Positions 14,507 through 23,336 of a stretch of DNA of 64,000 nucleotides are shown in pieces (positions within the stretch are counted from its first letter, which is position 1; each line of letters starts with the position of its first letter). The notes below the pieces were generated by a model. It was not told the origin of the DNA. It saw nothing but the letters and a program-made list of their open reading frames with translations, and did not search any database. The position numbers and the translations under genes are program-made. Source of the DNA: Paenibacillus jilunlii (lineage in GTDB: Bacteria > Bacillota > Bacilli > Paenibacillales > Paenibacillaceae); contig NZ_FNGM01000011.1 in NCBI RefSeq assembly GCF_900102965.1, positions 47,265 to 111,264 on the forward strand. Reading direction: 5' to 3'.

Positions 14507-15622
14507 CTAGCTCCCCCCATACATCTTAACTTGATCTTCCCAGTACTTCATCCCATCTTTGGGTCTAAATAATGTTTCGATTGTACCATCAGGTTTTGCT
14601 GTAGCAAACTCGTTAGTTTTTGAATTATATCGAAAAACGTAGCCATTCTTCGATGTAAATCCCCGTACGTCCCCACCAATACTGCTATTCAATAAATTTT
14701 GGGCCCTATTAAAATAACCTTCTTTTGTAAGCGAGTAACCTAGATCAGCCCATTCTTGTTTTTTTACAACATGCTTAGTAAAATGCTCATCAAGTTTTCC
14801 GGCTGCAAACGTATTTGCAGACCATGCACAATTATGCACCCAAATCCCAAGGTTTGACACAAAATATGAATGAAAATCAGCTACCTCAAAGTTATAGACT
14901 GTTGCCTCTCTCGGCCCTTTCTCAATCTTATCTATTGCCAGTTTAGAACCATCACTCAAAACAAGCAAGTCGCCAACTTTCAAGTCTTTAACAAACGTCC
15001 ATCCCTTACCATCCAACCAAAACGGATGCTCTCCCGTAACCTCAATAATTTCATTCCCGATATGTACGTAGTAGATTTCATCAGCCTGCTTTTTGAACAG
15101 GCCCACGACCTCTTTATACGCCACTTCTCCGTTTTCATCAGATTTAGCAAGAACCTTATCTCCGACTTTAATGTCCTCGATATTCTTCTCCCCTTCGTCT
15201 GTATGAACCTTAGTCCCTGCTGTGAAACAGTTACATCCAGCCTTGGCTAACCTAACAACTGAAGCTACTTCTTTGCTCTCCTGCTTGATCAGTTGTTTTT
15301 CTACAGTTCCTACTCCTAATAAAGCTGTATTGAATGTGACCTCCGCTTGAGCGTACCAATATTCTTTTGAGTTCATTGGTACTTTGGCTGAGGTAAAGAA
15401 CGGATCTGTAAATCCCATCGTCCAATAACTCATGGCAGTTTCCCATGATGCATGAACGGTCTTCATTTGAATCACAAAAGCATTCCACTGATCACCAATC
15501 CATGAGTTACCTGACGGATCCCATCGAATTAACGGATTGTTACCTACATACGTATACAAATTCAAACTCAGCGGATTATTGATTTGCCCCTCAACCGTAT
15601 CCTCATTTAAAAACCGCCCCAT
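14507..15622 (-). CDS. Displaced Rhs C-terminal cassette with HINT protease and toxin domain
   Basis: A 371-residue open frame starting inside the Rhs core (MGRFLNEDTVEGQINNPL). From about residue 130 it has a pretoxin HINT (intein-like) domain: CNCFTAGTKVHTDEG start, TGEHPFWLDGKGW, and IWVHNC end. HINT domains cleave themselves to release the downstream toxin. The last ~105 residues (LDEHFTKHVVKKQEW, RYNSKTNEFATAKPDG) match a C-terminal domain I have seen on other polymorphic toxins, probably a nuclease, but I cannot name it. Homology to the full Rhs gene breaks abruptly near 15637, and there is no signal peptide or shell. It reads as a spare cassette. Confidence 0.82.
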   Translation of the reverse strand: MGRFLNEDTVEGQINNPLSLNLYTYVGNNPLIRWDPSGNSWIGDQWNAFVIQMKTVHASWETAMSYWTMGFTDPFFTSAKVPMNSKEYWYAQAEVTFNTALLGVGTVEKQLIKQESKEVASVVRLAKAGCNCFTAGTKVHTDEGEKNIEDIKVGDKVLAKSDENGEVAYKEVVGLFKKQADEIYYVHIGNEIIEVTGEHPFWLDGKGWTFVKDLKVGDLLVLSDGSKLAIDKIEKGPREATVYNFEVADFHSYFVSNLGIWVHNCAWSANTFAAGKLDEHFTKHVVKKQEWADLGYSLTKEGYFNRAQNLLNSSIGGDVRGFTSKNGYVFRYNSKTNEFATAKPDGTIETLFRPKDGMKYWEDQVKMYGGS

Positions 15623-15783
15623 GCTCGGATCATAGCAGATAGTACAGCTGTTTGGAAACGCCGATTCTATCTGCTACCGTTTTGTACTCATGTGAAACAG
15701 TAACTATAGGTTGTAATCCTATCATTTCATCACTGCCATACTCAGAAAATAAAAGACAAACCTAATAAAAGACAAACCTAACA

Positions 15784-15822
15784 AAAAGCCACATGGAGTT
15801 TTTAGGGCTCGCACATAGCTTT
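15784..15822. terminator. Degenerate terminator, related to the one after hpt
   Basis: The sequence aaaaagccacatggag..ctcgcacatagctttt resembles the strong hpt terminator at 8666-8702 (aagccacatggagt..actcgcatgtggctt) but with a weakened stem. It lies just after the immunity gene of the intact Rhs toxin. A 15-bp direct repeat (taaaagacaaaccta) lies immediately before it. Confidence 0.45.
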
Positions 15823-15831
15823 TCAATTATT

Positions 15832-16200
15832 CTATTCTAATTCATTATTTAATGTTTTAATTTTTTCTAAAGATCGGTTGATTCGATTCATATCTACTGC
15901 ACTTCTATCAACGGATGCTACATATAATAATTTCAACCAAAATGCATCTTCTTTAGCATACTGCTCAATTGCATGTTGTATATTTTCATGAGTTAATGAT
16001 CTAACTATTATTTCTGGGTGAGGGGCGGGAACAAAGATTTCTTGCTCCCTTTCCATTTGACACAGTAAATTTTGGGGAGTGCTAACGACAACAGTGATAT
16101 TTGTTCCATCTTCAAGTTCAATAAAAACGTCAATGTTGTCATTCTGGTTATCAACTATACTTGATAATGGAGTAGGATAACTTAACTTGACAATATTCAT
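15832..16200 (-). CDS. Putative immunity protein of the intact Rhs toxin
   Basis: A 122-residue soluble protein starting MNIVKLSYPTPLSS. The ATG at 16200 is preceded by GGGAGG at a 6-nt spacing and lies 10 bp after the toxin stop, so the two are co-translated. A longer frame from 16221 would overlap the toxin and lacks a binding site. It has a beta-rich first half and a helical C-terminal half. No family was recognised. Its role is inferred from strict coupling to the toxin gene. Confidence 0.6.
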   Translation of the reverse strand: MNIVKLSYPTPLSSIVDNQNDNIDVFIELEDGTNITVVVSTPQNLLCQMEREQEIFVPAPHPEIIVRSLTHENIQHAIEQYAKEDAFWLKLLYVASVDRSAVDMNRINRSLEKIKTLNNELE

Positions 16201-16210
16201 AGCAGCCTCC

Positions 16211-19200
16211 CTATTTCCCATATATTTTATACAAAATATTCATGACTGTTTGCTCGTTTGCCTTGTTTGCTTTGGCTAAAATTTGCATTTCTCCATTATT
16301 CATTCTATAGAATACTCTTGCCCCCTCATTTCCTCTCAAATAATTTATCTCACTTGTCAAACTTTTACTTCCAAGTCCTGGATTCACATTCCCTTGGAGA
16401 AACTTCGCTATAAGGTCATCGGCTTCTTTTTGTACTTTAGGATTCTTTCCCATTTGCTCAGCAGCTTTTACAAGTCTTGCTTCATTTTTTATTAGGCTTG
16501 CTACTTTCCCAGTACCACCGATAAGCCCCATAGCTAATGAATCCATCATATCTTGCATTATTGCACTATCTTTAAGAAGTTGTTGCAATTCCCCTCTTGC
16601 CCAAGCCATATTACCAGGTGTACTTTCTTCATAATGATTTCCAGTTGCCATATTATAAAGATACTTAAAGTAATTGTTGTCCACACCAGACTGCAATGGT
16701 ATATGTTTTGCTTCCTGACCTAAAATACTTCTGATTTCCCACCACGCATATGATTGTTTACCCTCTTGAATTGCTAAATCAAGGTACACATTCACCTCTA
16801 TTTCATTAACTTTATGTCCTGTAGGGTCATTGTAAATCAACGGATTATTACTCACATACGTATACAAATTCAAACTCAGCGGATTATCAATCTGCCCCTC
16901 ATACGTATCCTCATTTAAAAACCGCCCCATACTCGGATCATAATACCGCGCCCGCAGATAGTAAAGCCCGGTTTCAGCATCGTACACTTCTCCTGTGTAC
17001 TTGAAGGAGTTGGAGGTTCCCTCCTCCTGGCTGGTGATGTTCCCCCACTCATCGTAGGTATAGTTGTTGATTACCGCCCCGCTAGTATCTACGATCTGAA
17101 CGACGTCACCGTGCCCATTGTACAGGTAATAGTAATCCGTGACGCTATTGTTCTTTTTGTCCTTCTTCACCAGTACCCGGTCCCCACGGACAAAATTCGC
17201 TTGCTCCACGAACACACCGCTGACGATCTTCTCTTGCGAGATCACTTCCCCATTCAGGTTATAGTTCACCTGGGTCTGGGTATTGCCATTCGTCTTCATG
17301 AAACGCATGCCATCCGCATAATACTTGAAGCTGGTTGTACTTCCTCCCTTGTTGACGGAGGTTAAGGTGTTCTGCAAGTCATAGGTGTAGCTTGTATCCA
17401 CCGTGTCCAGACTCGTACTGCTGTTGTCCGATAACGTCTGCCGGTTGCCCCGTACATCATAGGTATACGTCGTTTTCCCGCCATCCGGTCGGGTAATGGA
17501 CACCAAGCGGTTCAGTGCGTCATACCCATAGCTTGTCGTTTGCGCGGTGCTGCTGCCTTTGCGCACCTCTCTTACGGAGACGCGATTCCCGTTATTGTCG
17601 TAACCGTAGCTGTATCCCGAAAGCACTTCACTCCCTTTGGTGTTCCAAATGCTCTCGGTCCAGCCCAACGCTTTGTTGTACGTATATTCCGTCTTGAGAA
17701 TGCTGCCATCTGTAAGCGTCGGGTACGTAATCGACTTCACCAAATCGTTCGCGAAGTAGCTGTACTGTACATTGGCCGAAGCAGCACCTGTGACCGTAGA
17801 ACCCCCGTTGGTTTGTACTTTATCCAATCGCTGTTTGTTATATAGATAATTCGTATAAAAGCCCATGTAGTTGTCATTGATCTGTGTCATCCGCCCCAGT
17901 ACGTCTCTCTGATTCCCGATGTACGCCGAGTGGTTGCCCGCAACGGAGGATGTCGAACGTACTTGGCCCAAGCTATCCATCACTTGCGTTTGGGTGGCGG
18001 TTACCACGTTATTCGTAAGGGTCTGAATCACCTGAGTCCTCGGATTATCCTTGCCGAAAATCACATTCGTTTCCTGCGTTTGCGCCACGTTGTTGACCAT
18101 CCCGCTGATCGTGCTCTTTTTCAGTTGGCCGCTTTCGTCATACGTATATCCAAACGTGCTGCCATTGCGGTCTGTTTTCGCTGCCAATTGGCCTGCACTG
18201 TTGTAGGTGTAGCTTTCGTTTTGTGAAGCTCCGTCCTGTTTCACTTTAAGCAGGCCCAGTTCGTTATACGTTTTGGTATTCAGAGTTTGCGGCGAACCGT
18301 TTTTGGCCTGTATCGTCACTTTCGATACCTGCCCATTCCCGTCATAGCTGTAGTTGGTGGTCTGGTTCAGCGCATCTTTTACGGCGGATAAACGGCCTAA
18401 GGCATCATAGGCATAGGTGGTCGTAACCCCGTCTTCGTTTACATTATGATTGGGATCAGTGTAACCTGTGATATTTCCCGCGATATTATATCGATAGGAT
18501 TCGGTAATCTGCTGTTGATTCGTTGGCCAATCCTTATAGGTGGAGGCCGAAATTTTATTTCCCCAGGCATCATAGCTGTCCTGGACATAGTTCAGCTTTT
18601 CGCCCGTGTTCTTATCCTGAATGTAGCTTGTGTTGGTGCGCGCTTTGAGTGAATAGTCGCTGACAATGAGATCCCCGTTGGCATTCGTCGCCCGGTTCTG
18701 TCTGCCCCAGGCATCGTAGCTGACGGTCAGTGTGTTTCCAGCGGGGTCGATGGAATACACTGGGCGCCCCATGTCGTCATAATGATATTGCTGGTATACC
18801 CATTTCCCCGCATTATCATCGTAGTGCTCTTCCAACAGAACGAGTCCTAGTCCATTATATAACGCATCTGAATTTGTGATAACGGCATCGTGAGTGGTTA
18901 GGTTAGTTACGGTTTTTATGGTATTTACTTTTAAAACAAACGTTCCTGCATTCACAGCATCAAAGTTCACGGAGGTCTGGTTATAGTAATTGTAATCGAT
19001 CACTTCACTATATCTTTCCCCGTTGGCATTGGTTCGGACTGGATGTGTTTCTTTTTTTAGACGGCCCCCAGCATCGTATTCATAGGTAACCGATTGGTTG
19101 TTTCCATCCGTTTTCTGGATAGTTCGACCATTTCCTCTATCGTATGCGATCAAGGTTTTGACGACTTTTTCCTCTGCAGTACCAACATTGAACCACTGTT

Positions 19201-21781
19201 GTTGTTCCGTTGGATAAGCGTAGTCATTTTCACTGCCATACCGAACCACAGACTTAGCGGCAAGACGATTATCTGCCCATGTTTCGACGGTTGCTCGTTC
19301 AATCTTGCCTAATCCATCAAAGTAGCCGTAGGTATACAATGTCTGCTCATTTTTGGCGTTGGTCACAGTCTCTTGACGGCCATTCCCGGTGTACGTATAG
19401 CGCTCCGTAAGCGGACTTGCATCACTCTCATTCTGGTACCACGATTTGGATTCCAGAAAATGAAAATTGGGTTCATACGTGTAGCTTGTGGTGTAATGCT
19501 GCCGCAAATTTGCATTATTGAACTGATCAATGGGCATGGGCTTCGTTTGTGAAGCCACGTATCCCCAATCATTATAACTCGTTTCTGTGATCAATTGATT
19601 CGCGGTTGCCTCGCTATCTCCTACCCCATACTCAAGTAAGGTCGTTCTAGTCGGTGAATAAATAAACAAAGGATGAAATCCTGAATAATTTTCAACTTTC
19701 CGTTCTCCGTTTGCGGCCTGAACATCCAAGGACAGTAACCGGCCTTTACCGTCAAAATTGTAGGTCGTTTGTTTCCCATTTTCATTCGTCGTGCTTTGCG
19801 TGGTAACGATAGAGCTATAGTGATAACTTTCAAATACTACCGCTGGATAATCCTGAAGTGTGGCTCCGGTGTAATTTCCGATGTATGTGTATTTCTTTTG
19901 GTTATAGAGTGTATTCCCCGTCTGATCACTGCGCCCAGTTACCTGATATTCTTCCATCGTCTCATTAGGCCAAATATGCCGAACCACTACATTGTACTCA
20001 TAATTCGTCGTGGAGTGCGGATAACTCACTTTCTTGAGCAATCCGAACATATTATAATCCTGTTCCCCATAAAACAAACTATGCGGATTATATTTGCCAA
20101 ATGCGAATTGATATTCCAGAAAAGTCGTCTCGCCTGCCTGATTCGTAATGGATGACAAAAAGGGCACATACATTTGAAGTTCATTGACTGTTGCCTGCAC
20201 CCGGCCTTTATTTAAGGTAACCTTCTCAACCTCTCGTCCGCCATCGAACACTTGAATATAGACATGTTCTCCGTTGAAACTAGCCGATTCACCCAGATTG
20301 CTGTTTTCATACGAAAATCGTATTTCCCGGCCCAATGAGTCTGTAATTGACGAGAGCGTATTGGAACGTCCTACATTGGGGAGCGGGGATTCGGTTACAT
20401 ATTTATAAGTAAGGCTATTCCCGAATCGGTCTACGATCCCGACTAATTGGCCTGTAGCTGAAAAGTATTCCCGTTTGTGATCTGCGTACTCCAAATAATA
20501 AATGCCTGTTTTCTGACCATTACTGAACGTTCCTGATCCATCATATTCAAAACGTTTATCCTTGCCGTTGTAGTTTCGAAGATTGGTGTACGAAGCAAGA
20601 GGACCTTCATTAGAAATTTGATACGCACTGCCTTTACCATCATGATAATACCAATTGTTTTCCTGTACTGATCCGCTCAGATGAGGGAGTTGGAACGACC
20701 ACCCCAGTCCCAGGGAAGAATACGATCCTCCCCGAGTCCTATACCCGTAATAGTCGCTGTACTCTCTGGTGAATGCATATAAGGAAGAGGAGGTATACGT
20801 TAAGCCCAGATCCAAATCCAGTCCGTCCCGTCCAGGTAAATGGATCAGGTTCTGTTTCCAGGTTAAGCCACCTGAAACCGGGTCCACCATTTCATTGGTG
20901 CTGCTTCGATCTTCGAATTGTGGTTTATTTGTCTGATTGATTTGGGCCATTTTGATCCCGTCAATTACACTGGAAACGGCCATATCAAATGAGGTCACTA
21001 CAGCTGCCGCCTGCTTCATCTTCTCTCCCGCGACTGGAGGGGCACCATAAACTTCCGAAGTTACTGTGCTTCGCTGCTGCAAGGAAGATGCCACAGGTTC
21101 CCGGTATACAGAATCAGTGACGGGTGCATCTGCGTTGAATTCCGCATGAGGGGAGGCAAGCTGCCCCTGAATTCTCTCCCAACTCAACTTCCCCTGCTGA
21201 TGGAGTTTCAGAAGTTCTAACGGGGTATGCTCAGGAGGCGCATCCAGCATCAACAGATTCACCCAGTACAGATCTTCTTTTGTCGCTCCTGCCTGCATCA
21301 ACGTTTTGATCACTTCTGTACTCAAATCGTGTGAGGATTGGATTACGTCTCCACCTTCAGGCTGCAAAGCAGCTGGACGGGACAAGGCATTGCTCAAGAG
21401 TCCTTGCTTCTCCAACAGTAGGGCTTTAGGAACGAGGAACAGCGGCGGCTGGTCTTGTCCATACACCGCCCCTTGAACCGAAGCTTCCACTTCTAGAGGA
21501 GGGACTTTCACTTTTAATGCGGTCTTGGCGTTACGCTCTGAATATCCAGGTGTAGGCTCAGGTAAGAATTTAGAATTTGAAAGGAGATCGTTCAATGGAT
21601 CTGGAGTCGGTGATGGAGTGGGACTGGGTGTATCACTAGCGTTTGGGGTAGTTTTAGCATACGATTCCTGACCAGATCCTTGAGCAGCTACTCTTCCATA
21701 AGTCGTTGGAAAACATGATAATAACAAGGCAATTGTTAAAATGATTGATAGAAAAGATTTTACCTTCTTGAAATATTCCAA
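16211..21781 (-). CDS. Full-length secreted Rhs/YD-repeat toxin with RelE-like C-terminus
   Basis: About 1856 residues from the TTG at 21781, which follows GGGGAG at good spacing. An ATG at 21838 adds 19 residues without a binding site. Order: signal peptide (hydrophobic run IILTIALLLSCF), a TPSPTPSPTP linker, ~250 unassigned residues, an Rhs entry motif (MVDPVSGGLTWKQNLIHLPG), then ~1200 residues of YD repeats such as TYTYDVRGNRQTLSD. The core TGLYYLRARYYDPSMGRF and YTYVSNNPLIYNDPTGH end the shell. The C-terminal ~200 residues are the toxin, whose end (GARVFYRMNNGEMQILAKAN) resembles RelE/ParE-type ribonucleases. Rhs shells encapsulate the toxin before delivery to neighbours. The intact immunity gene follows. 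Confidence 0.9.
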   Translation of the reverse strand: MEYFKKVKSFLSIILTIALLLSCFPTTYGRVAAQGSGQESYAKTTPNASDTPSPTPSPTPDPLNDLLSNSKFLPEPTPGYSERNAKTALKVKVPPLEVEASVQGAVYGQDQPPLFLVPKALLLEKQGLLSNALSRPAALQPEGGDVIQSSHDLSTEVIKTLMQAGATKEDLYWVNLLMLDAPPEHTPLELLKLHQQGKLSWERIQGQLASPHAEFNADAPVTDSVYREPVASSLQQRSTVTSEVYGAPPVAGEKMKQAAAVVTSFDMAVSSVIDGIKMAQINQTNKPQFEDRSSTNEMVDPVSGGLTWKQNLIHLPGRDGLDLDLGLTYTSSSLYAFTREYSDYYGYRTRGGSYSSLGLGWSFQLPHLSGSVQENNWYYHDGKGSAYQISNEGPLASYTNLRNYNGKDKRFEYDGSGTFSNGQKTGIYYLEYADHKREYFSATGQLVGIVDRFGNSLTYKYVTESPLPNVGRSNTLSSITDSLGREIRFSYENSNLGESASFNGEHVYIQVFDGGREVEKVTLNKGRVQATVNELQMYVPFLSSITNQAGETTFLEYQFAFGKYNPHSLFYGEQDYNMFGLLKKVSYPHSTTNYEYNVVVRHIWPNETMEEYQVTGRSDQTGNTLYNQKKYTYIGNYTGATLQDYPAVVFESYHYSSIVTTQSTTNENGKQTTYNFDGKGRLLSLDVQAANGERKVENYSGFHPLFIYSPTRTTLLEYGVGDSEATANQLITETSYNDWGYVASQTKPMPIDQFNNANLRQHYTTSYTYEPNFHFLESKSWYQNESDASPLTERYTYTGNGRQETVTNAKNEQTLYTYGYFDGLGKIERATVETWADNRLAAKSVVRYGSENDYAYPTEQQQWFNVGTAEEKVVKTLIAYDRGNGRTIQKTDGNNQSVTYEYDAGGRLKKETHPVRTNANGERYSEVIDYNYYNQTSVNFDAVNAGTFVLKVNTIKTVTNLTTHDAVITNSDALYNGLGLVLLEEHYDDNAGKWVYQQYHYDDMGRPVYSIDPAGNTLTVSYDAWGRQNRATNANGDLIVSDYSLKARTNTSYIQDKNTGEKLNYVQDSYDAWGNKISASTYKDWPTNQQQITESYRYNIAGNITGYTDPNHNVNEDGVTTTYAYDALGRLSAVKDALNQTTNYSYDGNGQVSKVTIQAKNGSPQTLNTKTYNELGLLKVKQDGASQNESYTYNSAGQLAAKTDRNGSTFGYTYDESGQLKKSTISGMVNNVAQTQETNVIFGKDNPRTQVIQTLTNNVVTATQTQVMDSLGQVRSTSSVAGNHSAYIGNQRDVLGRMTQINDNYMGFYTNYLYNKQRLDKVQTNGGSTVTGAASANVQYSYFANDLVKSITYPTLTDGSILKTEYTYNKALGWTESIWNTKGSEVLSGYSYGYDNNGNRVSVREVRKGSSTAQTTSYGYDALNRLVSITRPDGGKTTYTYDVRGNRQTLSDNSSTSLDTVDTSYTYDLQNTLTSVNKGGSTTSFKYYADGMRFMKTNGNTQTQVNYNLNGEVISQEKIVSGVFVEQANFVRGDRVLVKKDKKNNSVTDYYYLYNGHGDVVQIVDTSGAVINNYTYDEWGNITSQEEGTSNSFKYTGEVYDAETGLYYLRARYYDPSMGRFLNEDTYEGQIDNPLSLNLYTYVSNNPLIYNDPTGHKVNEIEVNVYLDLAIQEGKQSYAWWEIRSILGQEAKHIPLQSGVDNNYFKYLYNMATGNHYEESTPGNMAWARGELQQLLKDSAIMQDMMDSLAMGLIGGTGKVASLIKNEARLVKAAEQMGKNPKVQKEADDLIAKFLQGNVNPGLGSKSLTSEINYLRGNEGARVFYRMNNGEMQILAKANKANEQTVMNILYKIYGK

Positions 21782-21879
21782 TGTAAACTCCCCTGTCTTT
21801 ATGAATAATAAAATACCACTATCGAATTGAGAAAACACAATTAATTTCTAACAGTAAGGGTTAAATACTTTATCTATTT

Positions 21880-23313
21880 TTAATTCCGTACCTCCACCGT
21901 CAATCCTCCAACTCCTCGGCTATTCCCGTAAGTATCATAGGTATAAATATGAGTGGTGTACGCCCCCGTCTCATTGTTATGTTTGTAGTATGGAATGCGA
22001 ATCCTCCAGCTTGTACTGCTCAACCGTTCTCCCTCAATCCATGGATTCTCCAGGTCATCATGACCATTTCTTTCCGTCCAGGTGGGAAAGCGTACTGATG
22101 TTACATTGGAAGGAGTCCCCTCAACTGTAACATCATAGAATCCACTGCTTAGATAAGCGACGGATGGATACGTAAGCTTCAACGCATCTACCACTGTAAA
22201 TTCCCATGCCCCCGCAAATTTCCCATCTGCATAGATATGGGTGATGTATCTCCCCAGTTCTGAGTGATGCTTGGAATAGACTATCGTTGCTTTCCATACC
22301 CCGTTCCCTACCTTTACACCATCAATCCACTCAATATCATCCTGATCTTTATAGGCCGTCCACGTCGGGAATTGGACTTTTTGGACTTTGGAATCCACCC
22401 CGTAAATAAAGACATCATAGGACACACCGGAAATATCCGTTTCTTTGGAGCCCCCTGTGCCCCCTTTAACCGTAACGGTCGTACCACCAATGCCAGCCAT
22501 CGTCCCATACTTGTCAAAGTAATAAAAATGAGTGAAATAATTGCCGGTTTCAAAATTGTGCTTGGCAAACGGTACCCGAATCTTCCATGTGGTATCATTA
22601 ACCTTTTCCCCCATAATCCAGGGATTCTCCAAATCATCCTGTCCATTATTTTCGGTCCATGTGGGGAAACGCACCTCACTGACGGTTCTGGCCACACCTT
22701 CCACTCTTACCTCATAAGCTCCATCGGCGAGCGAGGCTGCCTGAGGAGAAGTGACTTTGAGCGTGTTTTGAATCTGTGCCGTCAAACCTCCAACGCCTAC
22801 ACCATCTGCATAGATATGTGTAATATAAGTACCGGTGATTCCGCCATGCTTGGAGAGGACAACTGTGCATTTCCACAAACCTGGAGCAACTTTCTCACCG
22901 ACGAGCCAGGCAATATCATCCTGACCATTTAATTCCGTCCACGTTGGAAAAAAGACTTCCCGTACACGATCCGGAACATTTTTTAAATAAATATCATAGG
23001 AGACTGCCGAAGTACTAATTATATAAGGCTGTACGGAATCCCCCTTCGATCTCTTGAGTAGATTCCCATTTGCATCGTATGTATATTGAATCATGGAGTT
23101 ATCTGGCAAGATCTCTGTTTCGAGTCTGCCTTGGTTATAGACAAAGATTTTCTGTTTCTGAGCGGTTCCTGCCATATCGGCAATGATGTAGCTGGAGGTT
23201 TTCGTTTCCTCTGCCCAGGCAGCAGGAGAATGCAAACCCAATACCAAATAGATTAATGCACCACTGAACAACATAGTCACTAATTGTTTTTTGCTCATAA
23301 TTAAAGACCGCAT
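21880..23313 (-). CDS. Secreted protein: YD hairpin plus four GBS-Bsp-like repeats
   Basis: 477 residues. The signal peptide ends near AAWAEE. A short YD unit follows (FVYNQGRLETEILPDN.. IQYTYDANGNLLKRS, about residues 57-90), the same strand-turn pattern that builds the Rhs shell but only one hairpin long. The rest is four ~90-residue repeats carrying VRFPTWTENNGQDDL and W-x-G-E or W-x-G-V, H-x-x-x-x-G-Y-x-T-H, as in GBS-Bsp-like extracellular repeats found with peptidoglycan or adhesin proteins. It lies 41 bp upstream of the Rhs frame and is probably co-transcribed with it. Its role is not known. Confidence 0.8.
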   Translation of the reverse strand: MRSLIMSKKQLVTMLFSGALIYLVLGLHSPAAWAEETKTSSYIIADMAGTAQKQKIFVYNQGRLETEILPDNSMIQYTYDANGNLLKRSKGDSVQPYIISTSAVSYDIYLKNVPDRVREVFFPTWTELNGQDDIAWLVGEKVAPGLWKCTVVLSKHGGITGTYITHIYADGVGVGGLTAQIQNTLKVTSPQAASLADGAYEVRVEGVARTVSEVRFPTWTENNGQDDLENPWIMGEKVNDTTWKIRVPFAKHNFETGNYFTHFYYFDKYGTMAGIGGTTVTVKGGTGGSKETDISGVSYDVFIYGVDSKVQKVQFPTWTAYKDQDDIEWIDGVKVGNGVWKATIVYSKHHSELGRYITHIYADGKFAGAWEFTVVDALKLTYPSVAYLSSGFYDVTVEGTPSNVTSVRFPTWTERNGHDDLENPWIEGERLSSTSWRIRIPYYKHNNETGAYTTHIYTYDTYGNSRGVGGLTVEVRN

Positions 23314-23336
23314 AAAAGGCTCATTTGTCCCTTCTT

